Part shown: piece by piece, positions 8,994 through 15,089 of the stretch
How positions within the stretch are numbered: the first letter of the stretch is position 1
Layout: every line of letters starts with the position of its first letter
DNA from: CAYOXX01 sp964408025
Lineage (GTDB): Bacteria > Acidobacteriota > DATKUA01
Assembly (NCBI GenBank): GCA_964408025.1
Contig: CAYOXX010000066.1
Coordinates: 1-18,396 of the forward strand
DNA length: 18,396 nt
Reading direction: 5' to 3'
The notes under the pieces: model-generated
What the model saw: the letters and a program-made list of their open reading frames with translations, nothing else
What the model was told of the DNA's origin: nothing
Databases searched by the model: none
Position numbers and translations under genes: made by a program

Positions 8994-10067
8994 CAAACGG
9001 ACGATGAAGGCCTCGAGATCGGGCCAGCCGACGCTAAGGTGGATCTGCACAATCTCGCCGTCGCGCGAGATGGTTGTGGAGCGCGCCAGCTCCTCGATGC
9101 TTTCGGTGTTCAGATTCTGGTCATAGAGGATGGCTCGAACGGCGCGGCGCCCCACATCGCTGATGATGGAGACGATATTCTCTTGCAGATAACTCTCGAC
9201 GGTCGCCGCGGAGGCCTCATCGGCAAACATAAGCCCGAACGACGTGTCGAATTCGTCACCCCAGCGGATCGTGTAGCCGTTGGCAACGAGGGTCTCGAGG
9301 GCTGCGTTCACAGCGGCGTCGCCGCCGTTGGCGGCGGCCATAGCCTGGAGGTTTGGGATTCCCTGCTCGAGACCGCCCCACTGGACGAGGAATTCAGTCG
9401 CGCCCAGGTCGATAAGCGGCAGCGCGCGGCGCAAGCCCTCGTTGTCGAGCAGGCCCTCACCCTCGCCAGCCCACAGGGCCAGCGCGGCTTCGATCTGCGC
9501 GCGGCTGTCGGAGAAGATGACGCCGGTCGGTGTCATGGCGAAGGCGGTGTCGAGGGGCGAAACCCAATAGTTCCGGCCATGCAGTTCCAGCTCCTCGAAC
9601 CCCTCCACCCTCGGGCCGCCCGCGAAGTACTCGCTCAGAGCGTCCGGATCGTTCGGCCCGCCGTCGTACCTCAGCAGATTTCCCTGCGGTCCGGGATAGA
9701 GGCTGAGGCTGAGCCGGTACTGATCCAGCTCTATCCCCATCCCGGCGCTTTCGTTCTCGGTGCTTTCGATCTCGGCGGCCAGCTCCTCGTTGACCTCGGC
9801 GAGCCGCCTAAACATAGCGGAGTTGAATTTCAGCCGCGGAATGTTGCCGTAGAGAGTCGTGAAGTCGCCGTTCGGGATCAGCGCCAGGATCTCCTCGACG
9901 CTTTCGTCCTGCACGGCCCTGCCGCCCGCGCTGGCGAACGTCGCGGGGCCGAGGAGGCCGTCGCCGACGGCCAACAGCATCAGGACAGAGAGCGAAACCG
10001 TTGCCAGACGCGCCAGGTAGCTCGTCGCCCGGCTGATACTGTCTAATCTGAGGTTCTTGCTACACAT
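3135..10067 (-). CDS. Giant exported protein with 18 tandem PPC-like beta domains
   Basis: This 2310-residue protein begins at an ATG preceded by AGGGGG seven bases upstream. Residues 1-47 form a long signal peptide (basic RATSYLARL, hydrophobic core, ending FASA), so it should be secreted or surface-located. Residues 50-355 form a domain I do not recognise (contains FTTLYGNIPRLKF and NYWVSPLDTAFAMTPTG). From residue 359 to the end are 18 repeats of about 108 residues. Each follows the pattern of a leading Cys, an IAG...YFRFE strand, DTYGTLLD, a second Cys, DDDGGEG.NF and AAGTYYVAVRGY. This resembles the bacterial pre-peptidase C-terminal (PPC) beta-sandwich, whose Asp-rich loop may bind calcium. 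No catalytic domain or cell-wall anchor is visible. A role in adhesion or surface structure is inference. Confidence 0.87.
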   Translation of the reverse strand: MCSKNLRLDSISRATSYLARLATVSLSVLMLLAVGDGLLGPATFASAGGRAVQDESVEEILALIPNGDFTTLYGNIPRLKFNSAMFRRLAEVNEELAAEIESTENESAGMGIELDQYRLSLSLYPGPQGNLLRYDGGPNDPDALSEYFAGGPRVEGFEELELHGRNYWVSPLDTAFAMTPTGVIFSDSRAQIEAALALWAGEGEGLLDNEGLRRALPLIDLGATEFLVQWGGLEQGIPNLQAMAAANGGDAAVNAALETLVANGYTIRWGDEFDTSFGLMFADEASAATVESYLQENIVSIISDVGRRAVRAILYDQNLNTESIEELARSTTISRDGEIVQIHLSVGWPDLEAFIVRLDCGEAVPAAAGVEVSGEVDGTIPRLYRYDLEEGGRYLIYTSGDTDTYGALLDSDCERLVEDDDGGEESNFSISMELAATTYFVAVRGYEEGTAGPFTLFFERLVPMGGDDCGSAHPLAAGEEVTGALAGTTQRYFRFEVEETGHYRIASGGDSDTFGTLLDVFCQEIATDDDGGEGYNFMIERPLAAGTYYLAVRGYDESVAGPITLVLEAGPGGAETGERCEGALPLVMGEPLEIAVEGTSERFFRFEVAEGSHYSISTGGGTDTFGTLFDSGCSELASDDDGGENTNFKIELQLAAGTYYVAVRGYNDLTSGTAILYVQAMEPPESCDDARPLAVGQAATAEVDGMRDRYYRFEISEAGPYRVSSAGELDTFGTLYDGFCQELASDDDGEGANFAISRLLPAGTYYVAVRGFDSSTLGSVTLLVGTGELDEDACGAADVIETGQEVTVEIAGTVETYYRFEVTEPGFYGIGTSGETDTYGTLLDGLCNELAFDDDTGEGTNFLIERELAVGTYHVAVRGFSESTEGSTALLVAPADLAPACADAQPLTLGLPQTVGIAGMAESYYGIRIAEPGLYTVSSSGELDTYGTLLDEFCQGLAKDDDGGEGTNFRIDRRLAAGNYYVAVRGFGESTEGQATLLVAAAEVVGGDCTDARTLALGQAYSGSLAGTGQQYFAIEISEGGLYRVSTAGDIDTVGALLGGDCEEIAGDDDGGEDSNFLIVRTLEPGRYYVSVRGFSSSTSGEFVLAVNAVETFGGGGCADAAPIGIGEVVTGSLAGPIERFFSFEIESPGPYRIRSTGNADAYGILIDSFCQEIAADDDSGDGNNFSIERTMPAGGYYLAVRGVGGEATGTVTLLIEPFVPEEEACEAAAPLEIGSETTVAISGQAELYFAFRVEEPASYRIFSTGELDTNGTLLDGFCQEIASDDDGGEGNNFEIGRRLAAGTYHLAVRGYSDTTQGETGIVVTTGEADGGECADAPPLAIGLAQGGVISGTEQQYFRLEISSGGFYAVYTTGRNDTYGTLLDEYCQELVTNDDGGEGYNFRISEQLEPGTYYVAVRGYSESASGEYSLIVEPVELIGGGSCEDATTIELGGELSGALAGRQLRYFGFRVSDPGPHAIYSAGEIDTYGTLLDEFCQELVSDDDGGGGTNFRIERNLAAGSYYIAVRGYGEGIAGTFTMYAEALVPAEDLCAGAEPIEPGAGIRVLVEGMRERYFSFELAEPAFYRVFSTGELDTYGTLLDQYCQELASDDDGGEGANFSIERRLHPGTYKIAIRGYGDSTYGTATLQLAVLGAAEFDCSGAMPVDIGREQAATLSAGSSYFGFRIDEPGLYAIYSGGRLDTYGTLLDELCRELESNDDGADGINFRILRELEPGTYYLAVRAAGVGAVGDFSVKVEMVTPFGGPSLDEAERIEIGGEATGSLAGRQLRFFRFSVEGADRYRIFTSGTSDTVGVLLDGFGQEIESDDDSGEGANFLVERMLAPGNYFVSLRGYGESTFGETTLHVQSGAAAGAACREAAAIDIGTPVIATLEGTAEIYLVFEVAEPGAYSVGTTGDLDTYGTLLDGLCAEIAFDDDGGEDLNFKIDRTLAAGTYYVAVRGFDEDTVGAATLLVATGTAPGAACADALPIDIGRQTGIELAGTAERYCSFGISEPGNYAVGTYGGLDTVGTLLDEFCQELASDDDGGQDLNFRIERLLVAGTYYVAVSGYGDEDTGEATLLVERAGEGGDSPAGRCEDAPTLSPDDSVTVVVAGLSEQYFRLLIEEGGRYAVFTSGDVDTFGTLLSERCDEIDSDDDGGDETNFRIVRDLDAGTYHVAVRGYDEDEEGQAILTIRREITRDEGCDAATPVAPGQEWSGNLQGTTELYFTFEVPVPGFYRIFTTGDEDTVGTLLDGFRYQIAENYDGGGNRNFLIERNLVPGTYYVSFQGYSETDTGPVSFWIEVYDVQSDR

Positions 10068-10112
10068 TGCATTTCCCCCTACTTATGACGGTACATCACG
10101 GACTCAAGAAAT

Positions 10113-10174
10113 CCGTATACAGACGTAAACGTTGAAGATGCAACTCGATATGACTACCCTTACCGTGTACAGAC
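10113..10174 (+). repeat. Two-copy direct repeat CCGTRTACAGAC in the divergent intergenic region
   Basis: CCGTATACAGAC (10113-10124) and CCGTGTACAGAC (10163-10174) match at 11 of 12 positions and start exactly 50 bases apart, close to five helical turns. They lie between the giant repeat gene and the selenoprotein candidate. The spacing suits two molecules of a regulator binding the same DNA face; no known operator is recognised. Confidence 0.5.
10114..10143 (-). promoter_or_regulatory. Possible promoter of the giant repeat gene
   Basis: On the minus strand TTGCAT (10138-10143) and TATACG (10114-10119) are 18 bases apart, each matching consensus at about four of six positions. It lies about 50 bases upstream of the ATG at 10067. 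The -10 element falls inside one copy of a direct repeat, so a regulator binding there could control it. Only moderately supported. Confidence 0.35.
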
Positions 10175-10273
10175 ATGTTATCGCACCGGAAAATGGCGCG
10201 CAAACAGTTTATCGGTGGCGCGCCCACACCGCCCGCCGCATTCCCTATCCGCCTGCTCGATCGTCCGCCGGCC

Positions 10274-10302
10274 TTGCCGATCAGGCGGAAAGCACTTATC
10301 AT
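10274..10302 (+). promoter_or_regulatory. Sigma70-like promoter of the selenoprotein candidate
   Basis: TTGCCG (10274-10279) and TATCAT (10297-10302) are separated by 17 bases. Predicted transcription starts near 10309, only about 13 bases before the ATG at 10322, with GAGGTG right at the message start. A 7-base inverted repeat, CCGCCTG (10249-10255) and CAGGCGG (10282-10288), brackets the -35 element and could be an operator. Confidence 0.55.
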
Positions 10303-10321
10303 CCGCACTCGAGGTGCGACA

Positions 10322-11671
10322 ATGCTGAGACAACCTGGTTGGCTGTTTTGTTTCCTCATCTGCGCCGTTATCTTCCTGGGCTTCTGCGCGCCGGAGCGGC
10401 CGCAGGCGATGAGCAGCGGCGACGAGCCGAGCCTGATTCTCGTCTACACCGGCGACCTGCAGGGCTACCTCGAGGAGTGCGGGTGACCCAGCAACCCCGC
10501 GGGGGGGCTGGCCCGGCGGGCCGCCTACGTCAGCGCACTCGGCGAGCAGTATCCGAACACTCCGATCATCCATCTCGACGCCGGCGGCTTCGCCACTATC
10601 GCCCTGACCGGCGGAGCCATCCGCAACAGCGCCATCCTCGAGTCGTACGGCCTGATGGGGGTAGATGCCATTAACGTCGCCGACTGGGACCTGGGGGATT
10701 CGCCCAACCGGCTCCTCAGCCTCGGCGCCCAAACACCTTTCCCGCTGCTCTCGGCCAACATTGCCTACGCCGCCGACGGACAGCTACCCTTCCAGGCCTC
10801 GGTTACAATCGCAGCCGGGAATTTAACCGTTGGCGTTGTCGGCCTCGCCGGAGAGGGCGGCCGCAGCTGGGTGACGGCGGACGGCCGGCAGCTGAGGACG
10901 ACCGACCCGGTCGCGGCGGCGCGGCCGCTGGTCGAGCGGCTCGCTGCCGAAGCTGACATCGTCGTGTTAATGGCCCACGTGGAGCAGCGCCGCATCGACG
11001 CCCTGGTCGCGGAGCTGCCCGGCGTCGACATCGTCCTGGGCGCCGACGGCTTCTCCTCGACCCCGACGGAGCGGCGCGTCGGCGACGCCGCGGTCGCCTT
11101 CGCCGGGCGCCAGGGCAAGCAGCTCGGGATCATCGAGATCCGCCTGGACGAGCGGCGCCAAATCGCCTCGCTCAGCCACCGCCTGGTGACCATGAGCGTG
11201 GACCTGCCCGAGGCCGCGGAGATCGTGGCGGTAGTCGAGCGGGCCAACGCGCGCCTGCAGGCCGCCGACGACGAGGCCAAGGCCGACCGCCTGGCGCTGA
11301 TCAACACCGACTACGTCGGCTACGCCACGTGCAGAGGCTGCCACCGCGAGGCGCACGACGTCTGGAGGCGGTCGGCACACTACGACGCCTTCAGCCCGCT
11401 CATCTCGGCGCAGCGGGTAACCGACGGCGCATGCCTGGCCTGCCACACGACTGGATACGGCGACGGCGGCTTCATCGACCTCGAGTTGACGCCGCGCATG
11501 GTCGCCGTCCAGTGCGAGGCGTGCCACGGGCCGGGCGCGGCGCATACGCGGGAGCCAAGCGCCCCGGGCATACTGAGGACGGCCGTCCGGGAGACCTGTA
11601 TCCGCTGCCACGACGCCAGCAACAGCCCCAACTTCGACTCCGAAGCCTACTGGACCCTGATCGAACACTAA
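10322..11671 (+). CDS. Candidate selenocysteine-containing multihaem cytochrome with phosphoesterase-like domain
   Basis: Read through one in-frame TGA (codon 55), this is a 449-residue exported protein. Residues 1-28 form a hydrophobic signal peptide or anchor. Residues 38-315 resemble the UshA/5'-nucleotidase metallophosphatase fold (VYTGDLQGYLEECG, then Sec55, GGLARRAAYV, IIHLDAGG, ESYGLMGVDAINVADWDL, PLLSANI, DIVVLMAHV, GVDIVLGADG). The metal ligands of that fold are mostly replaced. The C-terminus has four c-type haem sites: CRGCH 337-341, CLACH 371-375, CEACH 398-402 and CIRCH 426-430, ending NSPNFDSEAYW as in cytochrome c554-like proteins. The start ATG follows GAGGTG with a 7-base spacer and a promoter. 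An internal ATG at 10655 would yield a cytochrome without a signal peptide, so it cannot rescue function. A periplasmic redox role is likely; the substrate is unknown. The alternatives are a nonsense mutation or a sequence error. Confidence 0.85.
10484..10486 (+). other. In-frame TGA predicted to encode selenocysteine (Sec55)
   Basis: The TGA lies in the same frame as the upstream signal peptide and the downstream 394 codons. It occupies the last position of a Cys53-Gly54-X55 motif, immediately before the PSNPAGGLARRA segment. From memory, relatives of this phosphoesterase-cytochrome family carry cysteine-rich CGC-type motifs before GGLARRA, so Sec would replace Cys and form a CGU redox pair. 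Confidence 0.78.
10506..10525 (+). promoter_or_regulatory. Bacterial SECIS-like hairpin
   Basis: The RNA folds as GGC (10506-10508), bulged U (10509), GGCCC (10510-10514), loop GGC (10515-10517), GGGCC (10518-10522) and GCC (10523-10525). All eight pairs are G-C, and a G-U pair (10505/10526) can extend the base. The loop begins 28 bases after the TGA, inside the 16-37 range used for bacterial SECIS prediction, and has G at its first two positions. A bulged U below a short upper stem with G in the loop is the layout SelB recognises in E. coli fdhF. The region is GC-rich, so chance stems are common; the bulge and spacing raise confidence. Confidence 0.62.
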
Positions 11672-11767
11672 GCGGCCGCCAACAAGGCGAGAGCTCATTC
11701 AGGCCGGCGTCGAGCCGATACCTATATTTGCCGAGACTTAGCTAATCCTTGCGGGATTGAGAACGTT

Positions 11768-12976
11768 CTATGGTTCGAGAAGCCTGTAGGCGTAGCGCTC
11801 TTCGCTCAGGAGCAGCGTGGCCAGGCGGTCGCCGATCCACACCGCAGCCGGGACGTGGAGGCGGCGCGCGAGGCTGATCTCGCGCCCCACCAGCTCCCGC
11901 ATCGACTCCGAGGGGCTCCCCTCTGCGTCGATGTCGAGCGAGACCAGCCGACGGGCGCCCTGCAGGACTACCCTGAAGCCGTCGCCCGCGACGCGCCAGG
12001 TGAGGACGGCTTCCGGAAACCTTATCTCGCGCGGCTCGGCCTCGCCGTGGTAGAAACCTGCCTCGCCGAATGGAACTCGGTGGAACCAGTAGCGGTGCCC
12101 GGCCCCCCAGAGCAGCAGCCAACTGCCGGTCTCTTGCTCCCAGATCTGGTACGCTGCCATGTGGTACCTGGCCTCGTAGAGTGTCACCGACCAGCCGAGC
12201 CTGGCCCCGGCAGCGTCGTAGGCGGTTAAGCCGACGGAAAACTGGTCGCCCACTTGCGAGCTCCTGACAACCGCCAGGTGGTCTGGGCTCGCCGCCGCGG
12301 AATCGATGCGCCAGACGCCCACGCCTTGGAATCCCTCCAGCAGCACCGGCGGGTTGTCTTCGCCGTCTAGGGCTCCCATGGCGAGTACGGAGCGCAGGCC
12401 GGCCTCCTCGTCGATGAAGTCGGCCCTGTAGACGAGCACGAAGCGCCCGCCGTGCCAGAGCAGGTGGAGGTCGCTGACGGCCAGCTCGGTGACCGCGGGC
12501 GGGAACGCCATCAAGGTTTTCCAGCCGCCCCTGGGCTCGCCGGCGGCGGAGAGAATCCGGTAGCGTACCTCGACCTTCTCGCCCGCCTCGCGCTCCAGGT
12601 GGACCGCGACGGCGAAGCCTCCCTCGCCGCCCGCGACGCGGAGGGCCGCGACCTCCACATCAGCTTCCAGCTCCCCCAGCAGGCGGCGCCCGAGGATGCG
12701 GCCCTCACCCTCGGGATCGCAGCGCACGGCGAAGAGTTGAGAAGCCCCCCCTTCCGGCACCCGCCGCAGCCCGACCAGCAGCAGGCCCGAGGGGGCGGAG
12801 GGGGCGGCAGGATCGGCGGCCATCGCCAGCGGCCCAAACCGACTCCCGGAACCTAACAACTGCGCCAGGTCGTCCGCCCCGACCAGCCAGGCCGGCGGAC
12901 CGCACGCGGCCGCGGGCACAACCAGAGCCAGAGCCAGCAGCAGTATCCGAATCCTGACGCGCACGAGTCGCTCCAA
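11768..12976 (-). CDS. Exported beta-rich protein, function unknown
   Basis: A 402-residue protein with an N-terminal export signal: basic RLVRVRIR, then ILLLALALVV and AAAC, with Cys25 a possible but non-canonical lipobox cysteine. The rest alternates short hydrophobic strands and turns (GGFAVAVHLER, GRFVLVYRADF, VGLTAYDAAGARLGW, SWLLLWGAGHRYW), as expected for a beta-propeller or similar sheet fold. No family is recognised and no catalytic motif stands out. I prefer the TTG start at 12976 because GGGGGGAA precedes it and a promoter is centred just upstream. An ATG at 13066, with a good AGGAAGG site, would add 30 residues including a second hydrophobic stretch, but it would leave only 24 bases between the divergent genes and overlap both promoters. 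Its longer upstream frame is only the shadow of nrnA. Confidence 0.72.
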   Translation of the reverse strand: MERLVRVRIRILLLALALVVPAAACGPPAWLVGADDLAQLLGSGSRFGPLAMAADPAAPSAPSGLLLVGLRRVPEGGASQLFAVRCDPEGEGRILGRRLLGELEADVEVAALRVAGGEGGFAVAVHLEREAGEKVEVRYRILSAAGEPRGGWKTLMAFPPAVTELAVSDLHLLWHGGRFVLVYRADFIDEEAGLRSVLAMGALDGEDNPPVLLEGFQGVGVWRIDSAAASPDHLAVVRSSQVGDQFSVGLTAYDAAGARLGWSVTLYEARYHMAAYQIWEQETGSWLLLWGAGHRYWFHRVPFGEAGFYHGEAEPREIRFPEAVLTWRVAGDGFRVVLQGARRLVSLDIDAEGSPSESMRELVGREISLARRLHVPAAVWIGDRLATLLLSEERYAYRLLEP

Positions 12977-12995
12977 GTGAATTCCCCCCGAGCAC

Positions 12996-13024
12996 AGTGT
13001 AGCAAAGCCCGCCGCGGCCGTCAC
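12996..13024 (-). promoter_or_regulatory. Promoter of the exported beta-rich protein gene
   Basis: Minus-strand GTGACG (13019-13024), 17 bases and TACACT (12996-13001) resemble sigma70 elements at four of six positions each. Transcription would begin near 12989, putting the GGGGGGAA ribosome site at the message start and supporting the TTG start at 12976. Confidence 0.42.
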
Positions 13025-13040
13025 CAAAGCTGCGGCGAGC

Positions 13041-13069
13041 TTGCTTTCCGTCCGCCGGCTCGTCATAAT
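13041..13069 (+). promoter_or_regulatory. Promoter of nrnA-truB
   Basis: TTGCTT (13041-13046), 17 bases and CATAAT (13064-13069) give a convincing sigma70 promoter. Transcription would start near 13076, about 15 bases before the nrnA ATG at 13091. This supports that start over any upstream in-frame ATG. Confidence 0.6.
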
Positions 13070-13090
13070 CTGCCTTCCTGCGGGGTGGAG

Positions 13091-14062
13091 ATGGGCAAGA
13101 AGGAAGTCATCGCGGCGATCATGCGCAACCGGACCTTCCTGCTGACTGGCCACGTCAATCCGGACGGCGACTCGATCGCCTGCCAGCTGGCGCTGGCGGA
13201 AGCGCTGGAGCAGCTCGGCAAGGAGGCCTCGATGCAGAGCGCCGACCCGGTGCCAGCCATGTACCGCCAGCTCCCCGGCGCCAGCCGCATGCGCCGCGTC
13301 GCCGAGATCGAGGGCGAGTTCGACGTCGCCATCCTGATCGAGTGCCCGACGCCGGGGCGCTCCGGGTTCGACAGGATCCCGGCCCGCACCACGGTCAACA
13401 TCGACCACCACCCCGACAACCGCAACCACGCCGACGCCAACTGGGTCAACGGAAAGGCAGCCGCCACCGGCGAGATGATCTACTCGCTGGTGCTGGAGCT
13501 CGGCTGCGAGGTGACCGGCTCGATGGCCGAGAACCTATTCGCGGCGATCCTCACCGACACCGGTAGCTTCACCTTCTCCAACACCACCGCACGCTCGCTG
13601 GAGATCGCGGCCCAGCTGATGCGCAGGGGCGCCAGCCCCGGCGTCGTGGCGCAGAAGGTATACCGCAGCTACCCGCCGGAGAAGCTGGACCTCATCGGGC
13701 TGCTGCTCAGCGGCCTGCGGCGCCACCTCGGCGGCGAGGTGGCGGTGATGTCGCTGGACCACAAGGCGATCGAGGAGGGCGGCTACGCCCCCGAGATCTT
13801 CGAGGACATCGTCAACATGCCGCTGATCTCCGCCGCCGTGAGTGTCTCGATTCTCGGCCGCGAGTTCGAGCCGGGTAGCTGGCGCTTCAGCACGCGCTCC
13901 AAGGGCGAGGTCGACATCGGCTCGGTGGCTCGCGAGCTCGGCGGCGGCGGCCACCGCAACGCCGCCGGCTTTCGCCTCGAGGGCGACCTGGACGAGATCG
14001 TGGCGAGGTTCCTGGAGAAGGTCTCTGACCAGCTGAGCGCCGGCAAGGAGGAGCCGGAATGA
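13091..14062 (+). CDS. nrnA: Bifunctional oligoribonuclease / pAp phosphatase NrnA
   Basis: A 323-residue cytosolic DHH-DHHA1 phosphoesterase that degrades nano-RNAs to mononucleotides and dephosphorylates 3'-phosphoadenosine 5'-phosphate. Motifs are in order: HVNPDGDS (21-28, D25 and D27 as metal ligands), ILIECP (81-86), IDHHPDN (104-110, the DHH motif), LTDTGSFTFSNTT (154-166, D156), and the DHHA1 substrate loop LGGGGHRNAAG (283-293). The second motif carries Glu84 where the family usually has Asp. The ATG at 13091 starts the homology and is preceded by GGGGTGGAG. The stop overlaps the truB start as ATGA, so the two are co-translated. This nrnA-truB order is common in bacteria, usually after rbfA and before ribF. 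Confidence 0.95.
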   Translation: MGKKEVIAAIMRNRTFLLTGHVNPDGDSIACQLALAEALEQLGKEASMQSADPVPAMYRQLPGASRMRRVAEIEGEFDVAILIECPTPGRSGFDRIPARTTVNIDHHPDNRNHADANWVNGKAAATGEMIYSLVLELGCEVTGSMAENLFAAILTDTGSFTFSNTTARSLEIAAQLMRRGASPGVVAQKVYRSYPPEKLDLIGLLLSGLRRHLGGEVAVMSLDHKAIEEGGYAPEIFEDIVNMPLISAAVSVSILGREFEPGSWRFSTRSKGEVDIGSVARELGGGGHRNAAGFRLEGDLDEIVARFLEKVSDQLSAGKEEPE

Positions 14063-14979
14063 GCGCCCGCTCCGGGACCCGCCTCGACGGCTTCGTACTC
14101 GTGGACAAGCCGCAGGGAATCACGTCGTTCGACGTCATCCGGCGGCTGCGTCGCATACTGCGCTTCCGCAAGATGGGCCACATGGGCACCCTCGATCCCA
14201 ACGCCACCGGCCTGCTGCCGATCTGCCTCGGGCGCGCGACCCGCCTCAGCCGCTTCCTGCTGCGGGCCGACAAGCGCTACCGGGCCGTCACCCGGCTCGG
14301 CAGGGCGACGACCACCTACGACGTCGACGGCGAGATGCTGGGCGAGCCGTGCGAGCCGCCCGAGCTGAGCGACGCCGAGCTGGAGGCGGTGCTCGAGCAC
14401 TACCGCGGCACCTTCGAGCAGCGCCCGCCGCTCTACTCGGCCAAGAAGGTCGACGGCAAGCGCCTCTACCAGTACGCCCGCGAGGGCCGCGAGGTCGAGC
14501 CGGAGCCGTGCGAGGTGACGATCAGGGAGCTGAAGGTGCTGGGCCGCGAGCGCGACCGGATCGAGCTGGATATCGCCGGCAGCTCGGGCATGTACGTCCG
14601 CTCGCTGGCCCACGACATCGGCCGCGATATCGGCTGCGGCGCCTTCCTCGAGAGCCTGAGCCGCCTGGCGGTCGGACCGCTGTCGGTGGACGACGCCTAC
14701 TCTCTCGACGTTCTGGAGAAGATGGAGGCGGAGGGCGACCGCTCGTTCCTGCACCCGATGGGCGACCTGCTGCCGCACTTCCCGCGCCTGGAGGTCAACG
14801 CCGCCCAGATCGAGCGCATCCGCAACGGCACACCGATCGTCGTCGCAAGCCCCGAGCCGGACAACAACCAGATGGTGCGCCTCTTCGGCCCCGACGGCAA
14901 CCTGGCCGCCGTCGGACTCGTCAAGAAACCGCTCGGCAGTCTGCAAACGCAAGTGCTCCCGAAGGTTGTCGTAATCTAA
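14059..14979 (+). CDS. truB: tRNA pseudouridine-55 synthase TruB
   Basis: A 306-residue enzyme that converts U55 in the T-loop of tRNAs to pseudouridine. The N-terminal block GFVLVDKPQGITSFDVI is followed by GHMGTLDPNATGLLP (40-54), with D46 the catalytic nucleophile. The tRNA-binding signatures YRAVTRLGRATTTYDVDGE, PPLYSAKKVDGKRLYQYAREG and GMYVRSLAHDIG are all intact. A C-terminal PUA-like region (IRNGTPIVVASP...LFGPDGNLAAVGLVK) is present, so the length is near normal. The ATG overlaps the nrnA stop. No ribF follows; the next gene is on the opposite strand. Confidence 0.96.
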   Translation: MSARSGTRLDGFVLVDKPQGITSFDVIRRLRRILRFRKMGHMGTLDPNATGLLPICLGRATRLSRFLLRADKRYRAVTRLGRATTTYDVDGEMLGEPCEPPELSDAELEAVLEHYRGTFEQRPPLYSAKKVDGKRLYQYAREGREVEPEPCEVTIRELKVLGRERDRIELDIAGSSGMYVRSLAHDIGRDIGCGAFLESLSRLAVGPLSVDDAYSLDVLEKMEAEGDRSFLHPMGDLLPHFPRLEVNAAQIERIRNGTPIVVASPEPDNNQMVRLFGPDGNLAAVGLVKKPLGSLQTQVLPKVVVI

Positions 14980-15028
14980 ACTGTTGATAAACTCGAGGTA
15001 TCGTCGGTCTCCGCCAAGGCGGACGGCG

Positions 15029-15045
15029 GATCAGCCCGACTGATC
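15029..15045. other. Perfect hairpin between convergent truB and peptidase genes
   Basis: GATCAG (15029-15034) and CTGATC (15040-15045) enclose a five-base loop in the 110-base gap between two convergent genes. No T tract follows on either strand, so intrinsic termination is doubtful. It could still stabilise the 3' ends of both messages. Confidence 0.3.
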
Positions 15046-15089
15046 GCGCCTCATCGCAACGAACGTGCCCATTTACCTAACTACCACTA

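Noticed and set aside
10175..10486. Short protein of about 100 residues ending at the TGA
   Set aside because: Its upstream part lies in the promoter region and its end is the first 54 codons of the longer TGA-interrupted gene. A free-standing small protein does not explain the in-frame continuation.
10322..11671. Pseudogene split by a nonsense mutation
   Set aside because: There is no second lesion in 394 further codons, all four haem motifs are intact, and the stop is TGA after Cys-Gly with a SECIS-like hairpin. It remains the main alternative but is less likely.
11744..11769. Small hairpin AATCC/GGATT and palindrome AGAACGTTCT between convergent genes as a terminator
   Set aside because: The stem is only five pairs with no T tract, and the palindrome overlaps a stop codon; it may be chance.
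12977..13090. Upstream ATG for nrnA near 12977
   Set aside because: The extra residues show no homology and the promoter at 13041-13069 lies inside them.
12977..13429. N-terminal extension of the exported beta-rich protein into nrnA
   Set aside because: It is the reverse complement of conserved nrnA coding sequence; the signal peptide and promoter place the start at 12976 or at most 13066.
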